Positions 49,003-59,330 of a DNA stretch of 64,000 nt are shown piece after piece. The DNA is from Cordilura impudica. Lineage: Eukaryota; Arthropoda; Insecta; Diptera; Scathophagidae. The stretch is from assembly GCA_963682025.1 (NCBI GenBank), contig OY821521.1:100307354-100371353 (forward strand), read 5' to 3'. Position numbers and translations under genes: made by a program. The notes below the pieces were generated by a model. It saw nothing but the letters and a program-made list of their open reading frames with translations, did no database searches and had not been told where the DNA came from. Position 1 is the first letter of the stretch, and each line of letters starts with the position of its first letter.

Positions 49003-49080
49003 TTGAATCAATATTGTTAACTTATGGGATGCTTTTTTTGGAAATTTTTTTTAACCTCTTTTTCGTAATTTTTTTTATCG
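49003..49080 (+). pseudogene. Merlin transposase relic, C-terminal tail
   Basis: Directly after the Transib target duplication the plus strand reads INIVNLWDAFFGN. Merlin transposases end with an 'FiWR....NLWd.ll' motif, and the sequence left of the Transib ends VYIWR in one frame. The join across the insertion therefore restores the family order. Confidence 0.5.
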
Positions 49081-49139
49081 GATGATAGTTTTAATGATCT
49101 CCGTATCTAGATTGTTTGATCATAAAAGTTTTTATTGGT

Positions 49140-49745
49140 TTCTAATTACTATAAATATAATAAAAATAACATGGTTGTTTGTTACATTTTCACGCCAAAA
49201 CTACTGAACGGAATCACATGAAATTTGGCATACCGATTGTGCTTTCTCTGGAAGGAGTTATTGTCTATACTGGACTTTGATTGCGCACCACGTCTCCCTT
49301 TTACGCCCAATTTGTGTAACATTATAAAACTTTATTTTTACTCAACCAAACCTAAACTATTAAACCGATTACATGAAAATATCGCACAGAGGTGTTGCCT
49401 TTCAACAAAATACTGTGCCATGCATGGTCTTGATTGTATGTCGCACACACTTTGAATACATTTTTTGAAATCCATTCTGTTGCAAAAGTATTATTTTGCT
49501 CGCAATACTTATAATATAAGGTCTATTGCTTGAACACAGGCATTTCAGAATTTAGGTCTTTGGCAACCATAGTTTACTTGGTGTACATGGTCGCATTCAT
49601 CAATTTTTTTTACCACGTCTACCTTTGTAAATTCATTCATATTTGATTTGTTTACCATATTCAACACATTTAGTTCAATGATAATTTAAATACTAATAGA
49701 ACTTATTACAACTTGAATCATTGTAAATTGCCGGGAATACGAAAC
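49140..49745. other. Possible Helitron leader; no gene
   Basis: Phrases such as CTACTGAACGGAATCACATG and AAATTTGGCATACCGATTGT resemble the non-coding leaders of insect Helitrons, and a helicase relic follows. No 5' TC terminus could be fixed. Confidence 0.3.
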
Positions 49746-49749
49746 ACAC

Positions 49750-51060
49750 ACTGGAACCTAGCCATGGAAGAGGCCGTATTATGGTTCTTCTCCACCGAAA
49801 AGGAGGGAGCTTTTCTGAATTTTAATTGATATGTGTGGGTTAGCGAAACCTTTGAAACTTAGGCAGGATTACAGAAATTATTTGTCTGAAGGCATTCTTC
49901 GTAGAACACAAGTAATTAATTCTTATGCTACATTTGACGATGACACATACAACCTGTTTATTATTGAGGATAAATTGATATCGATAGAGGAGAAAGAAAC
50001 AGGCCAGTTTTGTATTCCGCGGTCAGTTAGATTACAAAATGTGGCCGCTGAGTTGCAAATAACAGCCTCACTGCAATTAATGCAGAAATATCGGAAAAGA
50101 AGCTTAGATTACTCCCCAAACAAACAATTATTTTTGAAAAGATAAACGTAGATCCGTGATGGAGCTCCGTTTTTCTTGTATGATCCTGGTGGCACAAGAA
50201 AAACATTCCTACAAAATCTGTTATTGGCATACATCCGAAGCGGAGGTAGAACTGCACATTCTGCTCCCAAATTTCCACAGAACGAGGCCCCTACTCCACA
50301 GTTTGGGTGTTTTCCTACGAATATGAAAATTACTGGTAAGGGACGAGTGCACCTCACAAGCGTGCAATTGACGTCTTAACTGGAAGTTTGCAGGTCATCT
50401 GCAGTCGCGCGGCTCTTGTGTGTGGCTTTTCTCAAAAACTGCCTGTCATTACAAGAGCAACAACGGCTGATGAAATGAATTTGGAACCAAGTTCCACTGC
50501 TGGAAGACATGCAGCAGATCTACTAAAAAGTGGTTAAAGACATCAATGAAATAATAGCATTTAAACCAGCATTCTGTAATTTCTCCTCTCAGAGAAACTT
50601 CTATCCACAAATTACCCGAAAAATGCCCGACTGGCTATGCAAAAAAGCACTGTTAGCACCAAAAATCATATTCATGGATCAAATTAACTGTCAAACTCTA
50701 TGTCAAATTTCCGGCTTTCCCGCAGTATACAAATCCATTGATACCATTATGTCTGAAGAGTAATGCGGTATATACCCCCCTTAGTTTCTCAATTTCATTG
50801 AGTTGTGGAGAATTAGAACTTAAGGTTGGAGTTGCAATTAACAGATTTACCATTTCCCAGTTAACTTAACATTTGCCATTATAGTAAATTAGCTCCAAGG
50901 ACCAGCATTACATCTGAAGACACATTGCTTTTCGCATGAGCAACTTCATGCCACATGCTTACGAGTTTTAAGCGGTCAACATTTGTACATATTTGCATAA
51001 AGCGGAAAAAGTATGAACGTATTTCATAGGAGTGTTCTTTAATCCAGGTGATTTTTGTCA
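49750..51060 (+). pseudogene. Helitron (PIF1-type) helicase relic
   Basis: Plus-strand blocks in order: FIIEDKLISIEEKETGQFCI at about 49960, GAPFFLYDPGGTRKTFLQNL at 50161 (Walker A, with the GKT Gly changed to Arg), GGRTAHSAPKFP, a DEC box at 50344 (Walker B), GFSQKLPVITRATTADEMN near 50430, WLCKKALLAPK..F..QIN at 50630, YKSIDTIMSEE at 50730, ELELKVGVAI at 50815 and FPVNLTFAIIVN near 50858. This is the PIF1-like helicase of Helitrons, used for strand unwinding in rolling-circle transposition. About 25 residues after Walker A are deleted and several frames are used, so it is dead. The Rep nuclease half was not found here. Confidence 0.75.
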
Positions 51061-51860
51061 TATTTAATTAAAAGCAGTGTACACTCAAACAATATTCCAT
51101 TTAAGTTACTTCTTAATTTTTTCAAAATAAAATATTTGTTTCGTATTTTAAGAAATATCACATAAAATGACTTCAATGTGTTTATTTTCGGGAAATACAA
51201 GCAACGCCGGGCCAAAATAGCTACTAATTTATAAATTAGGTTAAACAAAATAAAGTTTAGAGCTGTTATTTTTTTTTTTGTTTCTAAAAAAATATGTTGC
51301 GCGACTTAGACCCTAGGCCAAGGTTGCCACAAAATACTCGGGTCTGCACGGAGGCGAATTTAATACCAGCCAAATAGCAGCTAAGCGCAACTGGCAAATT
51401 AATTTCTTTTAAAGACAACAATAATTATGTTGACCCACTTGAGTGAGTTTAAAACAATTTATTTTACTTTTAAGTCCGCCATATTATGGAAAATATAAAA
51501 GCCAGAGGCATAGTTTTTTTTAAATATTTTTTTTTAATTTAGTAAGATGCAACACTTGTACCAATTTCGTTAATTATAAATAGAAGTTACAATATATAAG
51601 AATTCTTAAATGACAAAAATTGTTTTATTGCTATAAATAAAATTCCTGCCCTTAAACTTTGAAAAGTTTATATGAAATGTTCCACATTTAAATTATATTT
51701 TTATTACCATTGTAGAAATCAATGCTTCACTACTTAACGTGGCCTTGTTACTCAAAGTCTTAATATTTCGCATTTAGTCAAGATACGAGTATGCATTGCA
51801 ATACGTTGCAAGAAGTAAAAACATTAAATTAGACAACAACAAGAAACAAATAACAATAAA
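51061..51860. other. No gene seen
   Basis: AT-rich. The CTAG terminus of the Helitron to the left could not be identified. Confidence 0.35.
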
Positions 51861-52170
51861 AACAAGTAAGAGTGTTAAATTCGGCTATGCCGAATCTTTG
51901 ATACCCTCCACCTGGGTTTTACGTTTACATTAATATCTGGACTTCTTGCACTATTTGTAACAAATGTATATAAAATATTTGAGTATGTAAACACTTTGAT
52001 AAACCTGTTACTGAATTATTACAACAAATGCTCTGAATTTTCAGCATTTTATAGAGGTGTCTACATATTTTAGGTCATAAATTGGCACAATGACTCCCGA
52101 TTTATCCCATTTTAAATACTAACCTGATCCAGATAATTACAAACAATATTAAGTTTAACCAGGTAAATGG
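51861..52170 (+). repeat. F4 repeat, 5' part with hairpin
   Basis: AACAAGTAAGAGTGTTAAAT followed by the TTCGGCTATGCCGAA hairpin at 51880-51894 and GATACCCTCCACCTGGG. The body matches 7241-7500 and is then lost. Confidence 0.65.
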
Positions 52171-52174
52171 TTTA

Positions 52175-52785
52175 TTTTGTAATTTTCTTTTTAATTTAAA
52201 TTTTTTAATATAAAGGTGCATTTTATTTTTTACAAACCTTTTCAATTTTCCAGACCTATTAGTATAGGGCACATTTGTGAGTCCGCAAAGATCAACTTTC
52301 AACTCTTACTTCTTTTTATTGTATTAAATCTATCTTTGTGTCTTTAAATTAATTAAGATAATTAAGATGAAAATATTTAACAAACTGTTTTTTTTTAGTT
52401 AATATCTGAACATTTTACTGATACAAGACAAAACTAAAACTGCCAAATATTTCAGTCAAAACTATTTTGATTGTATTTGTTAAATATCGCATAATTTTTT
52501 TCAATTTTAAACTTTAAAGTCTTTTTAAGTCTGGTAATAACTCTATAATATGAAGGAAGTAAATATGTGGATTCTTTAATAACAATGACAAGTATAAAAA
52601 AACACTTTTTTGTGCATTACATTAAAATATTATAAATTTGAACATAATTAATTTTAGAAACATAATTAATTTTAGAAAAATGTCCGATTCGTTTTTCGAT
52701 GATGCTGAAAACATATCAAAGAAATACAGAACATAAATCAGATCTAAGTATACATGCTTATAACCACTGCTATAAAAAATCTTTT
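52175..52785. other. No gene seen
   Basis: AT-rich, with a local duplication of CATAATTAATTTTAGAAA near 52640-52675. Confidence 0.4.
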
Positions 52786-52793
52786 AAAACCAA

Positions 52794-54007
52794 CAGTATT
52801 GCCATAATTTGAAATTGTAAAGATGCTAAATTGCAAAAAAAGATGCTTAAACGTACTGGATGCTAAATTCTTTTTTCAAATTTCATTACCTTTATACTGA
52901 AAAATTATATACTTATTAATAAATTCTTTGGTTTTTAAATCGAAAAATTAATATAAAACATATGTTTCGATTTATATTTTTTAAATTTTAATTAAAATTA
53001 TTTTGGATTTCATCTGAAATTTTTATTAACATCAAATTGAGTTTATTTTAAACTTAAATTAAATATTATTAATTTTAGAGGGATTTTTTTTTTATTTAAA
53101 ATATAACAGAAATTACATTATCAAAAGATACGATTATATTAGAATAATTGGTTTATGGAATCTAACATTTCTGTGATGTCTTCATCTTCAAGTTCTTCTT
53201 GGCTCTGATATATTTCTGACGATGGACTCTTATCAACGACATCGCGCGGTATATTGTAAGTGTGACAGCACCGATTTTTCAATTTCAATCCTTCATTTAT
53301 AGGTATTACAGAACATAACAACTCGGATTTTATTCTGTTCGAAGTTTGCTTTTAACTAAAGCCATTAAACTAAACAAACGTTCAACTTCGGCTTTTGAGA
53401 AAGACAAAACTAATATAGACAATACAAATATTGATAACTCCTAAAATGGATTTTCGCCAATAGAATTTTTCAATCCATAAAGAGGTTGTATTCAGTGTTG
53501 TATCCCAGTTTTGTTCTTTGATATAACTCCATTGGATTTGAATTTTTTCTGTTTCAGATGATATAAATTTAAACTCTTCTAATATATTGGTTATCTGTTC
53601 TTTTACCCGATTTAATATGTTTTGTATTGAAAATTTTGGCATTTTTTTAATACAATAATATTTTTTGGCAATCGACTTTCAAATTCATTAAAAACTGTTG
53701 TTGGTGTTTACATTCTTCTATTTCAAAATGTTTTGTTATATTTGTTGAAAGAAACGAGCAGTGTGGTAAAAGGAGTAGTACACAAAATTGCTGTACTACA
53801 CTTTGAGAAATAAAAACATATCAATACCATTAAAATTATATATTCAAAAATTATGAAAAAACAATATCAAAAAAAGATGCTAAAAGCAACTTTTTATTAA
53901 TAAAAGATTCTAAGTTAGCATCTAGCATCTTTTGATAAATTTTGGATGCTAAACGACAAAAAAAAGTTGCTAAATCTAGCAACTAAAAAGCTAAAACGGC
54001 AACACTG
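52794..54007 (-). mobile_element. hAT element, 1,214 bp, with perfect 8-bp target duplication
   Basis: The ends are CAGTATTGCCAT and, from the right, CAGTGTTGCCGT, the standard hAT CAGTGTTGCC type. AAAACCAA flanks both sides (52786-52793 and 54008-54015). Subterminal GATGCTAAA-type motifs cluster at both ends (about 52818-52866 and 53878-53990), as expected for transposase binding. It is shorter than an autonomous hAT and retains only the C-terminal part of the transposase. Confidence 0.85.
53139..53810 (-). pseudogene. hAT transposase, C-terminal dimerisation region
   Basis: The minus strand reads SFSKAEVERLFSLMALVKSK at about 53395-53350, the core of the hATC dimerisation domain ('..s.a.vER.FS.....K..lR..l'). 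LLCSVIPINEGLKLKNRCC follows at 53275-53321 after a frame change, then HTYNIPRDVVDKS. Upstream (53382-53642) MPKFSIQNILNRVKEQITNI and further text probably belong to the same protein. The catalytic DDE part is absent. It is read from the right-hand TIR at 54007 towards the left. Confidence 0.65.
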
Positions 54008-54069
54008 AAAACCAAGAACAAATATTCTGTTTGAGTTGTAACATCTCATTTGCAAGCCATTTTAATTAA

Positions 54070-54547
54070 ACTGCGTTCACACTATGTGTTTTGCTTGTGT
54101 TTTTCTTATTGTTTTAGCACGTGCAATTTGTACACATAGTGTGCACCCTTTCAAAAACTGTTTATGTACAACACATTTGGCAAAACATATGTAAATTTTT
54201 CAATTAGAGCAGGTTCTATTTTGGCATGACAACCATATTAAAATACAATACTGCTTGTGGCGAAAGAAAAACAGAGTAAATTATAAAGATAAATATTGAA
54301 AGAAAAATAAATTGTTTAATATTAATTAACAATTAAAAAATATATTACTTTATTTTTAACAATAACTTTTTGTAAATTCACAAATTAAATCAGCTGTTGT
54401 TTACATTTAGAGGTTATGTCATACGGAAATACATATGTACGTTTGATCGCAAAAATGATGAATTGTATGTAAAACGCCAATTTTGACACACACGCCGAAT
54501 TACGTATGGATCGTAAAACTGAATTTACATATGGAAAATACACACCT
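54070..54547 (-). mobile_element. TTAA-flanked MITE, copy 2
   Basis: Inverted relative to 3817-4308 and colinear with it: CTGCGTTCACACTATGTG on the left, ATATGGAAAATACACACC on the right, TTAA at 54066-54069 and 54548-54551. It begins about 60 bases from the hAT element's right end. Confidence 0.7.
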
Positions 54548-54551
54548 TTAA

Positions 54552-55585
54552 TTGTGTAAATTTTAAATGCACATCTAACCATATCAAAAAGATGAATTAA
54601 ACAGAATTGCAAAAATATTTTCTTTATATCTGTATGTTTTTTATATTATTCTTATGTAATTCTCATGATATTTTTATCTTATTTTTTATTTTTACATAAT
54701 TGAAATTCAAAATGTACAAATTAAAAATAAATTTTAAAAAAAGTAGTGTAGGGAAAAAAGGGAATTTTTTTTATAAGCGTAGAGATTTCTGAAAAAATCT
54801 CCTGGCATCACTAGTACCTATTAAAAAACAATGTAAAAATTCACAAGACAACGCGACATAGACTTGCTTTGTTCAAAAGCTTCCATAAGACTGAATGAAA
54901 TTGTTGCTTACTTTACTCTTTGGTGAGTATTTTCATTTTTGTTCGGCTGTATACATATAAGAAGCCAATTTGAGTTCGGTTTACTCGTGCTGCTATGCAT
55001 ATGTTTGTGTGTTAACAAAAATATACGATATCCCAGTCATCATTTCGAAGATTGTTTTAACAAAAATTACCTTACTGTGTCTTCTTCGAGCACTTTTGAT
55101 GATTAAAAACTGCTTAATCACATGCGCTATTAGACAAAGACTAGATAATGATTTTTGCTTTCTCTTAGAAAGTGATTTAGAGAAAAATTACATTAAATAA
55201 GACTCAAAAATGAGTCGAAACTAATTAGAAAAGCGGATAAAAAGGACTCTCAAGAGCGGGTAAGGTAATATTTAATCCCAACAAAAGAATATTTTGTGAT
55301 CAGCAAAAGGGCGCATTTATAACTGTTTTAATAGCACATATGAGTCAAAAAGACTCTACATGATCATTTATTGCATAAAATGCTTACTGGGATTTTATTC
55401 ACTATCTGTAGAAACAGGTTTTTTAAGTAAAACAAATCTGCATACAATTTTAATTCTATTTCGTTCACAATGACACGGTCACTTTGTTTACTAGCTACTA
55501 GTAAAATAAGAAAATAGTATTATAATACACCGTAATGATGAATTGTACTTCTCAATTAGTTTATTTTTAATGTGCCATAAGAAGT
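54552..55585. other. No gene seen
   Basis: A 76-codon plus frame at 54970-55200 is Leu/Ile/Cys-rich with no recognised motif. A GACTC...GAGTC cluster lies at 55200-55355. Nothing was called. Confidence 0.35.
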
Positions 55586-55588
55586 TCG

Positions 55589-55856
55589 GTTTGTGCTAAG
55601 AAAAGCATGAATATATGTTTCCCAGGGCGAAGCTTCATCATTGCACTATGATTGAGTTGAGCTCCGCGGCTATTCATAATGTGAATAGCTCGTGTCAAAA
55701 ATTTTTGGTAGTTGGGAATGGCGTTTGTGTTAAGAAAGGCATAAACGCATGTTTCGCAGGGCAAGGCTCGATCATTGCACATTGATTGAGCTGAGCTCCG
55801 CGGTTATTCTTAATGTGGATAACTGTTGAAACAAAATTTTGGAAATGGCGTTTGCC
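55589..55856. repeat. Two tandem units of 134 bp, moderately GC-rich
   Basis: Unit 1 (55589-55722) and unit 2 (55723-55856) share 'tgctaagaaaagcat', CAGGGCGAAGCTTCATCATT / CAGGGCAAGGCTCGATCATT, GAGTTGAGCTCCGCGG / GAGCTGAGCTCCGCGG and 'ggaatggcg'. The period is not a multiple of three, so the minus ORF (55567-55782) across it is unlikely to be coding. Confidence 0.65.
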
Positions 55857-55859
55857 TCC

Positions 55860-56435
55860 GTTCCGACATTAAATAACAAAGTTTAAAAATTTATTGTAAT
55901 TAACATCTGACAAAAAATAGTATTTTTCTAAACAACAATTTTTTTTACAGGGTAAATAAATATTTTATGGCTTACCTACCTACTACTTTTGAAAGCAAGT
56001 ATGCAGGTTTTATACATGTACTAAAAATACAACTCTTAAAACCATACTATTTTTTCAACTCTAAAAATTTCAGAATTTTGTAAAAATAAAATAAAATACC
56101 GATTTATTTTAATATGCGCTTATTATGGATATACATATACAGAATATATGAATATTATTTATAGTATTTTGATATTGGCAACAGTAGTATGTATCAATTT
56201 GAACATTTTGTGATGTTATAAAAATCGCAGAATATTGATATTGATTTTATATAGTTTCTTTTATTAATTAATTAACTTAAATATTACACCAAAAAATATT
56301 GATATTGATGAATTTTTATCTTATTAACACAACGACCACAAAAACAACATGCACAGCTATGACAAAATACAAAATTTAGGAAAACAATATAGGAAAACGT
56401 CATATTTTTTTTACCTTTTCAGTGATTTCTCGGCA
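55860..56435. other. No gene seen
   Basis: AT-rich sequence with short GATATTGAT repeats near 56230-56310. Confidence 0.4.
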
Positions 56436-56439
56436 CCTA

Positions 56440-56925
56440 TGAAACCTATTGTCATGATTTAAAAACAGGAACCTTCTCAAGATGTTAGTGAATCATTCTC
56501 ACTAAAAACAAGCGCCCTATCTGCCCTATTGAGGGCGTTATCACAAGAACACATATTCAAATCATATTTTCTCATGACTTTTTAATTCTTCGCTCAATTC
56601 TCGGGACCAGATTAACCGATTTGGACGATTTTAAATAGCAAACTTCTCAGGATGTTAGTGAATCATTTTTTATACCAAGGAGCACCCTAGCTATCCGATT
56701 GAAGCCGTCATCGTGATTTCCACAGACGGACAGACGGACAGACGGACAGCCGGACAGACGGACAGACGGACAGACGGACATCGCTACATCAACTTCGCTT
56801 GTTATAAGGATCACAAATATATATATTTTATGGGGTCCAGAATTTTTTTTCTAATTATTACAAACGGAATGACAAACTTATATATACCCTCTGCACACTG
56901 GAGTGGAGGGTATAAAAAGGGGTTT
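56440..56925 (+). repeat. F4 repeat with long (CAGACGGA)n tract
   Basis: A tract of about eight GACAGACG-type units lies at 56723-56776, followed by CATCGCTACATCAACTTCGC and the terminal hairpin ATACCCTCTGCACAC / GTGGAGGGTATA at 56886-56915. An inverted partial copy is at 58398-58670. Confidence 0.65.
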
Positions 56926-56929
56926 TTGT

Positions 56930-57240
56930 TTGGTATTTTAAGTGGTAAAAGACATACAAATGCAAAAATTTTGATTTAGTCTCATGCATATTTAAACGTG
57001 AATTTAAAAAGAAGTAGCTTCTATAAAATGATTTTCAGAATTTTATTTTAATAAACTTTACTTTTCATTTCGAATACAAGATTTATTTTTTGAATTTTCT
57101 AAACATTATTATTCCTCTTATACAAAACTATATAGATATCAAATACAAATATGTTAGGACATCACTAAAACCCTTTTTAACCTAAGTATGATTATGACCC
57201 ATATATGTATCAATCAATTTTGAAATAATTGCAAATTTTA
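56930..57240. other. No gene seen
   Basis: AT-rich; nothing recognised. Confidence 0.35.
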
Positions 57241-57244
57241 CGAA

Positions 57245-57830
57245 AGGAAACTAAAAGTATATTTTCAGCATGTGAATGCTGATTTTTCGAACAAAATCAT
57301 TCGGTGTGAAGAAGCATACTTTGATGGCTTCTTTAATCGTCAGAATTGTCACATTTGGGCTTAGAAAGCCCAGAAGTGCTATTCGAAGAGCAAATGCATC
57401 CAAAATATATGACTGTATGGTGCGAATTTGTGGTGAACACATCATTGGACCATACGTCGTCAAAAATAGGTGATTTCTACTGGTGTTCGATATTGCAAGA
57501 CGATAACAAATTTCTTTTCACCCTTATTGGAAGTTGTGGTTTAAACAAGACGGTGCCACATGACATACAGCCCGTAAAACGATTCAATTACTGCATGAGA
57601 CATTTTTTGGTCGTATACTCTTCTCATTTCATATGATTTGTTTCTTTCTATGGGGTTATTTGAAGTCAGTGGTCTATGTCAACAAGCCCTCAACCACCCG
57701 TGCAGTGAAGAATGAAACTAAACGTTGCATCAATGAAATTCAGCCAATGTTACGCGAAATGGTCATGGATGTTTCAATAAAATGGTGCGTATGTGCCAAC
57801 AGAGCCGTATGTGCCTATAATGATTGACTC
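57245..57830 (+). pseudogene. Tc1/mariner-superfamily transposase relic
   Basis: Plus-strand blocks: DFSNKIIRCEEAYFDGFFNR and QNCHIWA at 57276-57355, shifting frame to ESPEVLFEEQMHPKYMTVWC (57360-57420), then FFLWGYLKSVVYVNKPSTTR at 57640-57700 and IQPMLREMVMD near 57745. The order 'FsNkiifsDEaHF..nG.vN.QNcRiW...nP...e.p.hp..vtvWc' then 'fFLWGYlK..vY..kP' is that of insect transposases of this superfamily. The first catalytic Asp appears as Glu (CEEAYF). The middle (57430-57620), where the second catalytic residue should be, has no clear match. TIRs were not found. Confidence 0.7.
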
Positions 57831-58370
57831 AGAATCTATTTTTGTGCAGATTTAGCAACTTGCGTCCTCCCGTCCTTTTATTTGTCGATCTATTTATCTT
57901 TTTTTGTCTGTGTGTCCACGTAAGCTTGTAATCAAAATACAGATAGTAAATATTAATATATTTTGATGAAATTTTCTATAAAAGCTTTTGTCCGACACGG
58001 CACGTTTGGTATTGAAATTGGTGAGAGACGGTGCATCTTCAGACCTAGTCTCCATACATATGACCGCTATGAGATCGTCGTTTATGGAACGAACTAAACT
58101 TTGCAGGACCATTCTTAGTTAATGTCTCAATATTAAGATGCTTCCTGATCCTTTAAATCTATTAAAAATAGTTTTGTTTCAAATTTGGTTTAAATAATTT
58201 TTAACAATAATAAGTGACTTTGCTAAATAATAATAGCATTCGATATGAATCATTTATTATCTACGGGTATAAAATTTATAACAATGCCAATCAAATTTGG
58301 TTTATACTTATTTTCTATGTCCAATTAGTCGAACTTAAGAGCCCGTCTCTAAACCTTTCTTTCTTGTTTC
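57820..58370 (+). repeat. F1 repeat, diverged, 5'-truncated
   Basis: GATTGACTCAGAATC, AATATATTTTGATGAAATTT, 'ggtattgaaattggtgagag', 'tcttcagacctagtctccatac' and CTATGTCCAATTAGTCG match F1 in order. The opening hairpin is gone. Confidence 0.6.
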
Positions 58371-58397
58371 TTTTTTTTTATTTTATAACATAAATAG

Positions 58398-58670
58398 TTT
58401 CCTTTTAATACCCTCTATACCAATGTGCAGAGGGTATATATAGGTTTATCATTCCATGTGTAACGCATTGAAATAAATTCCGAAGTCCCCAAAATCATAC
58501 ATTTTATTGATCTTTATAACAAGGGAAGTTGATTCAGCGATGACCGTCTGTCTGTGGAAATCACGATCACACCCTCAATATCTAAACTAGACTTTTCGTT
58601 TTTGTAAAAAAAAAACGTTTACTAACATTATTTAAAATCTTCCAAATTGGTCCAAAGGGTCATGAGATAT
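58398..58670 (-). repeat. F4 repeat, partial, inverted
   Basis: ATACCCTCTATACCAATGTG / CAGAGGGTATA terminal hairpin at the left, GATGACCGTCTGTCTGTGGA at about 58536 and 'ggtccaaagggtcatgagat' near 58655. It faces the copy at 56440-56925. Confidence 0.6.
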
Positions 58671-58929
58671 AAATAAAAATATGAAAAACCTTTGGAAAAA
58701 ATAAAAATGTTCAATGTGTTTGTTTTTCTTCTTAAGATTTTTATATGCTGTAATTCCTCTTATTGTTGTCGTCATTGTAGTTGTGGTATTTGCTACATGA
58801 GGGAGTGTGTATGGTTATACTATAATTGTCACATTAGGCTAAGGAAGTATTGCCACATCTTTTTTATCGTTATAACGATATAGTAAAGAAAATCGCCAAT
58901 ATAAAAGAAAAAAAATAAATCCATAAATA

Positions 58930-59215
58930 GTGAATTTAAAAAAAAAACGCCTTTCCTTAAAAAGTATTTTTTCTCTAAAAGTAAATTGTTTTAAAAATAC
59001 TTTTTCTTTAAAAAGTACCTATTTTAATAAAGTGATTTTTTTGAAACGTACTTCTTTAAAACAAGAATTTTTTTTATGTACTGTTATTTAAAAAGCATTC
59101 ATTATTATTAAAAATTACCTTTTTTCAAAAAACCTTTTTATTAAATACACTTTTTTTGAACTAATCCTTTTTTTAAATGCCCTATTTTTAAAAAATACCC
59201 TTTTCTTAAAAATTT
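58930..59215. repeat. Degenerate tandem repeat of CTTTTTTTAAAAAGTAC type
   Basis: About fifteen irregular units of 15-25 bases alternating T-runs and A-runs with a GTAC or TACC step. A shorter array of the same type is at 18125-18250. It sits upstream of the splice acceptor at 59321. Confidence 0.5.
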
Positions 59216-59284
59216 CCGATGCTGGATTAAAACAAAAAAGAACATTAAAGAAAAATTGCTTTATTGGAAAAAGTTTAAATAGTA

Positions 59285-59321
59285 TAACCTTTTGTTCGGA
59301 TTCTCATTAGGTTATTTTCAG
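59285..59321 (+). promoter_or_regulatory. Original 3' splice site of the host exon
   Basis: AACCTTTTGTTCGGATTCTC then ATTAGGTTATTTTCAG|GAAAGG gives a pyrimidine tract, a possible branch point in CTCATTAG and a consensus AG|G. The exon expected to follow has been displaced 1.5 kb by the LINE. If used now, reading enters the LINE and stops at 59412-59414 after 30 codons. Confidence 0.55.
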
Positions 59322-59330
59322 GAAAGGTAT
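59318..59330. repeat. Target site duplication of the R1-like LINE, left copy
   Basis: TCAGGAAAGGTAT, identical to 60821-60833. Confidence 0.9.

Noticed and set aside
54970..55200. 76-codon ORF with a hydrophobic middle, considered as a small membrane protein
   Set aside because: No promoter, splice or homology support; the length is unremarkable for AT-rich DNA.
56723..56776. Repeated CAGACGGA units, briefly considered as a CRISPR-like array
   Set aside because: There are no spacers and the units are directly contiguous; this is a microsatellite inside F4.
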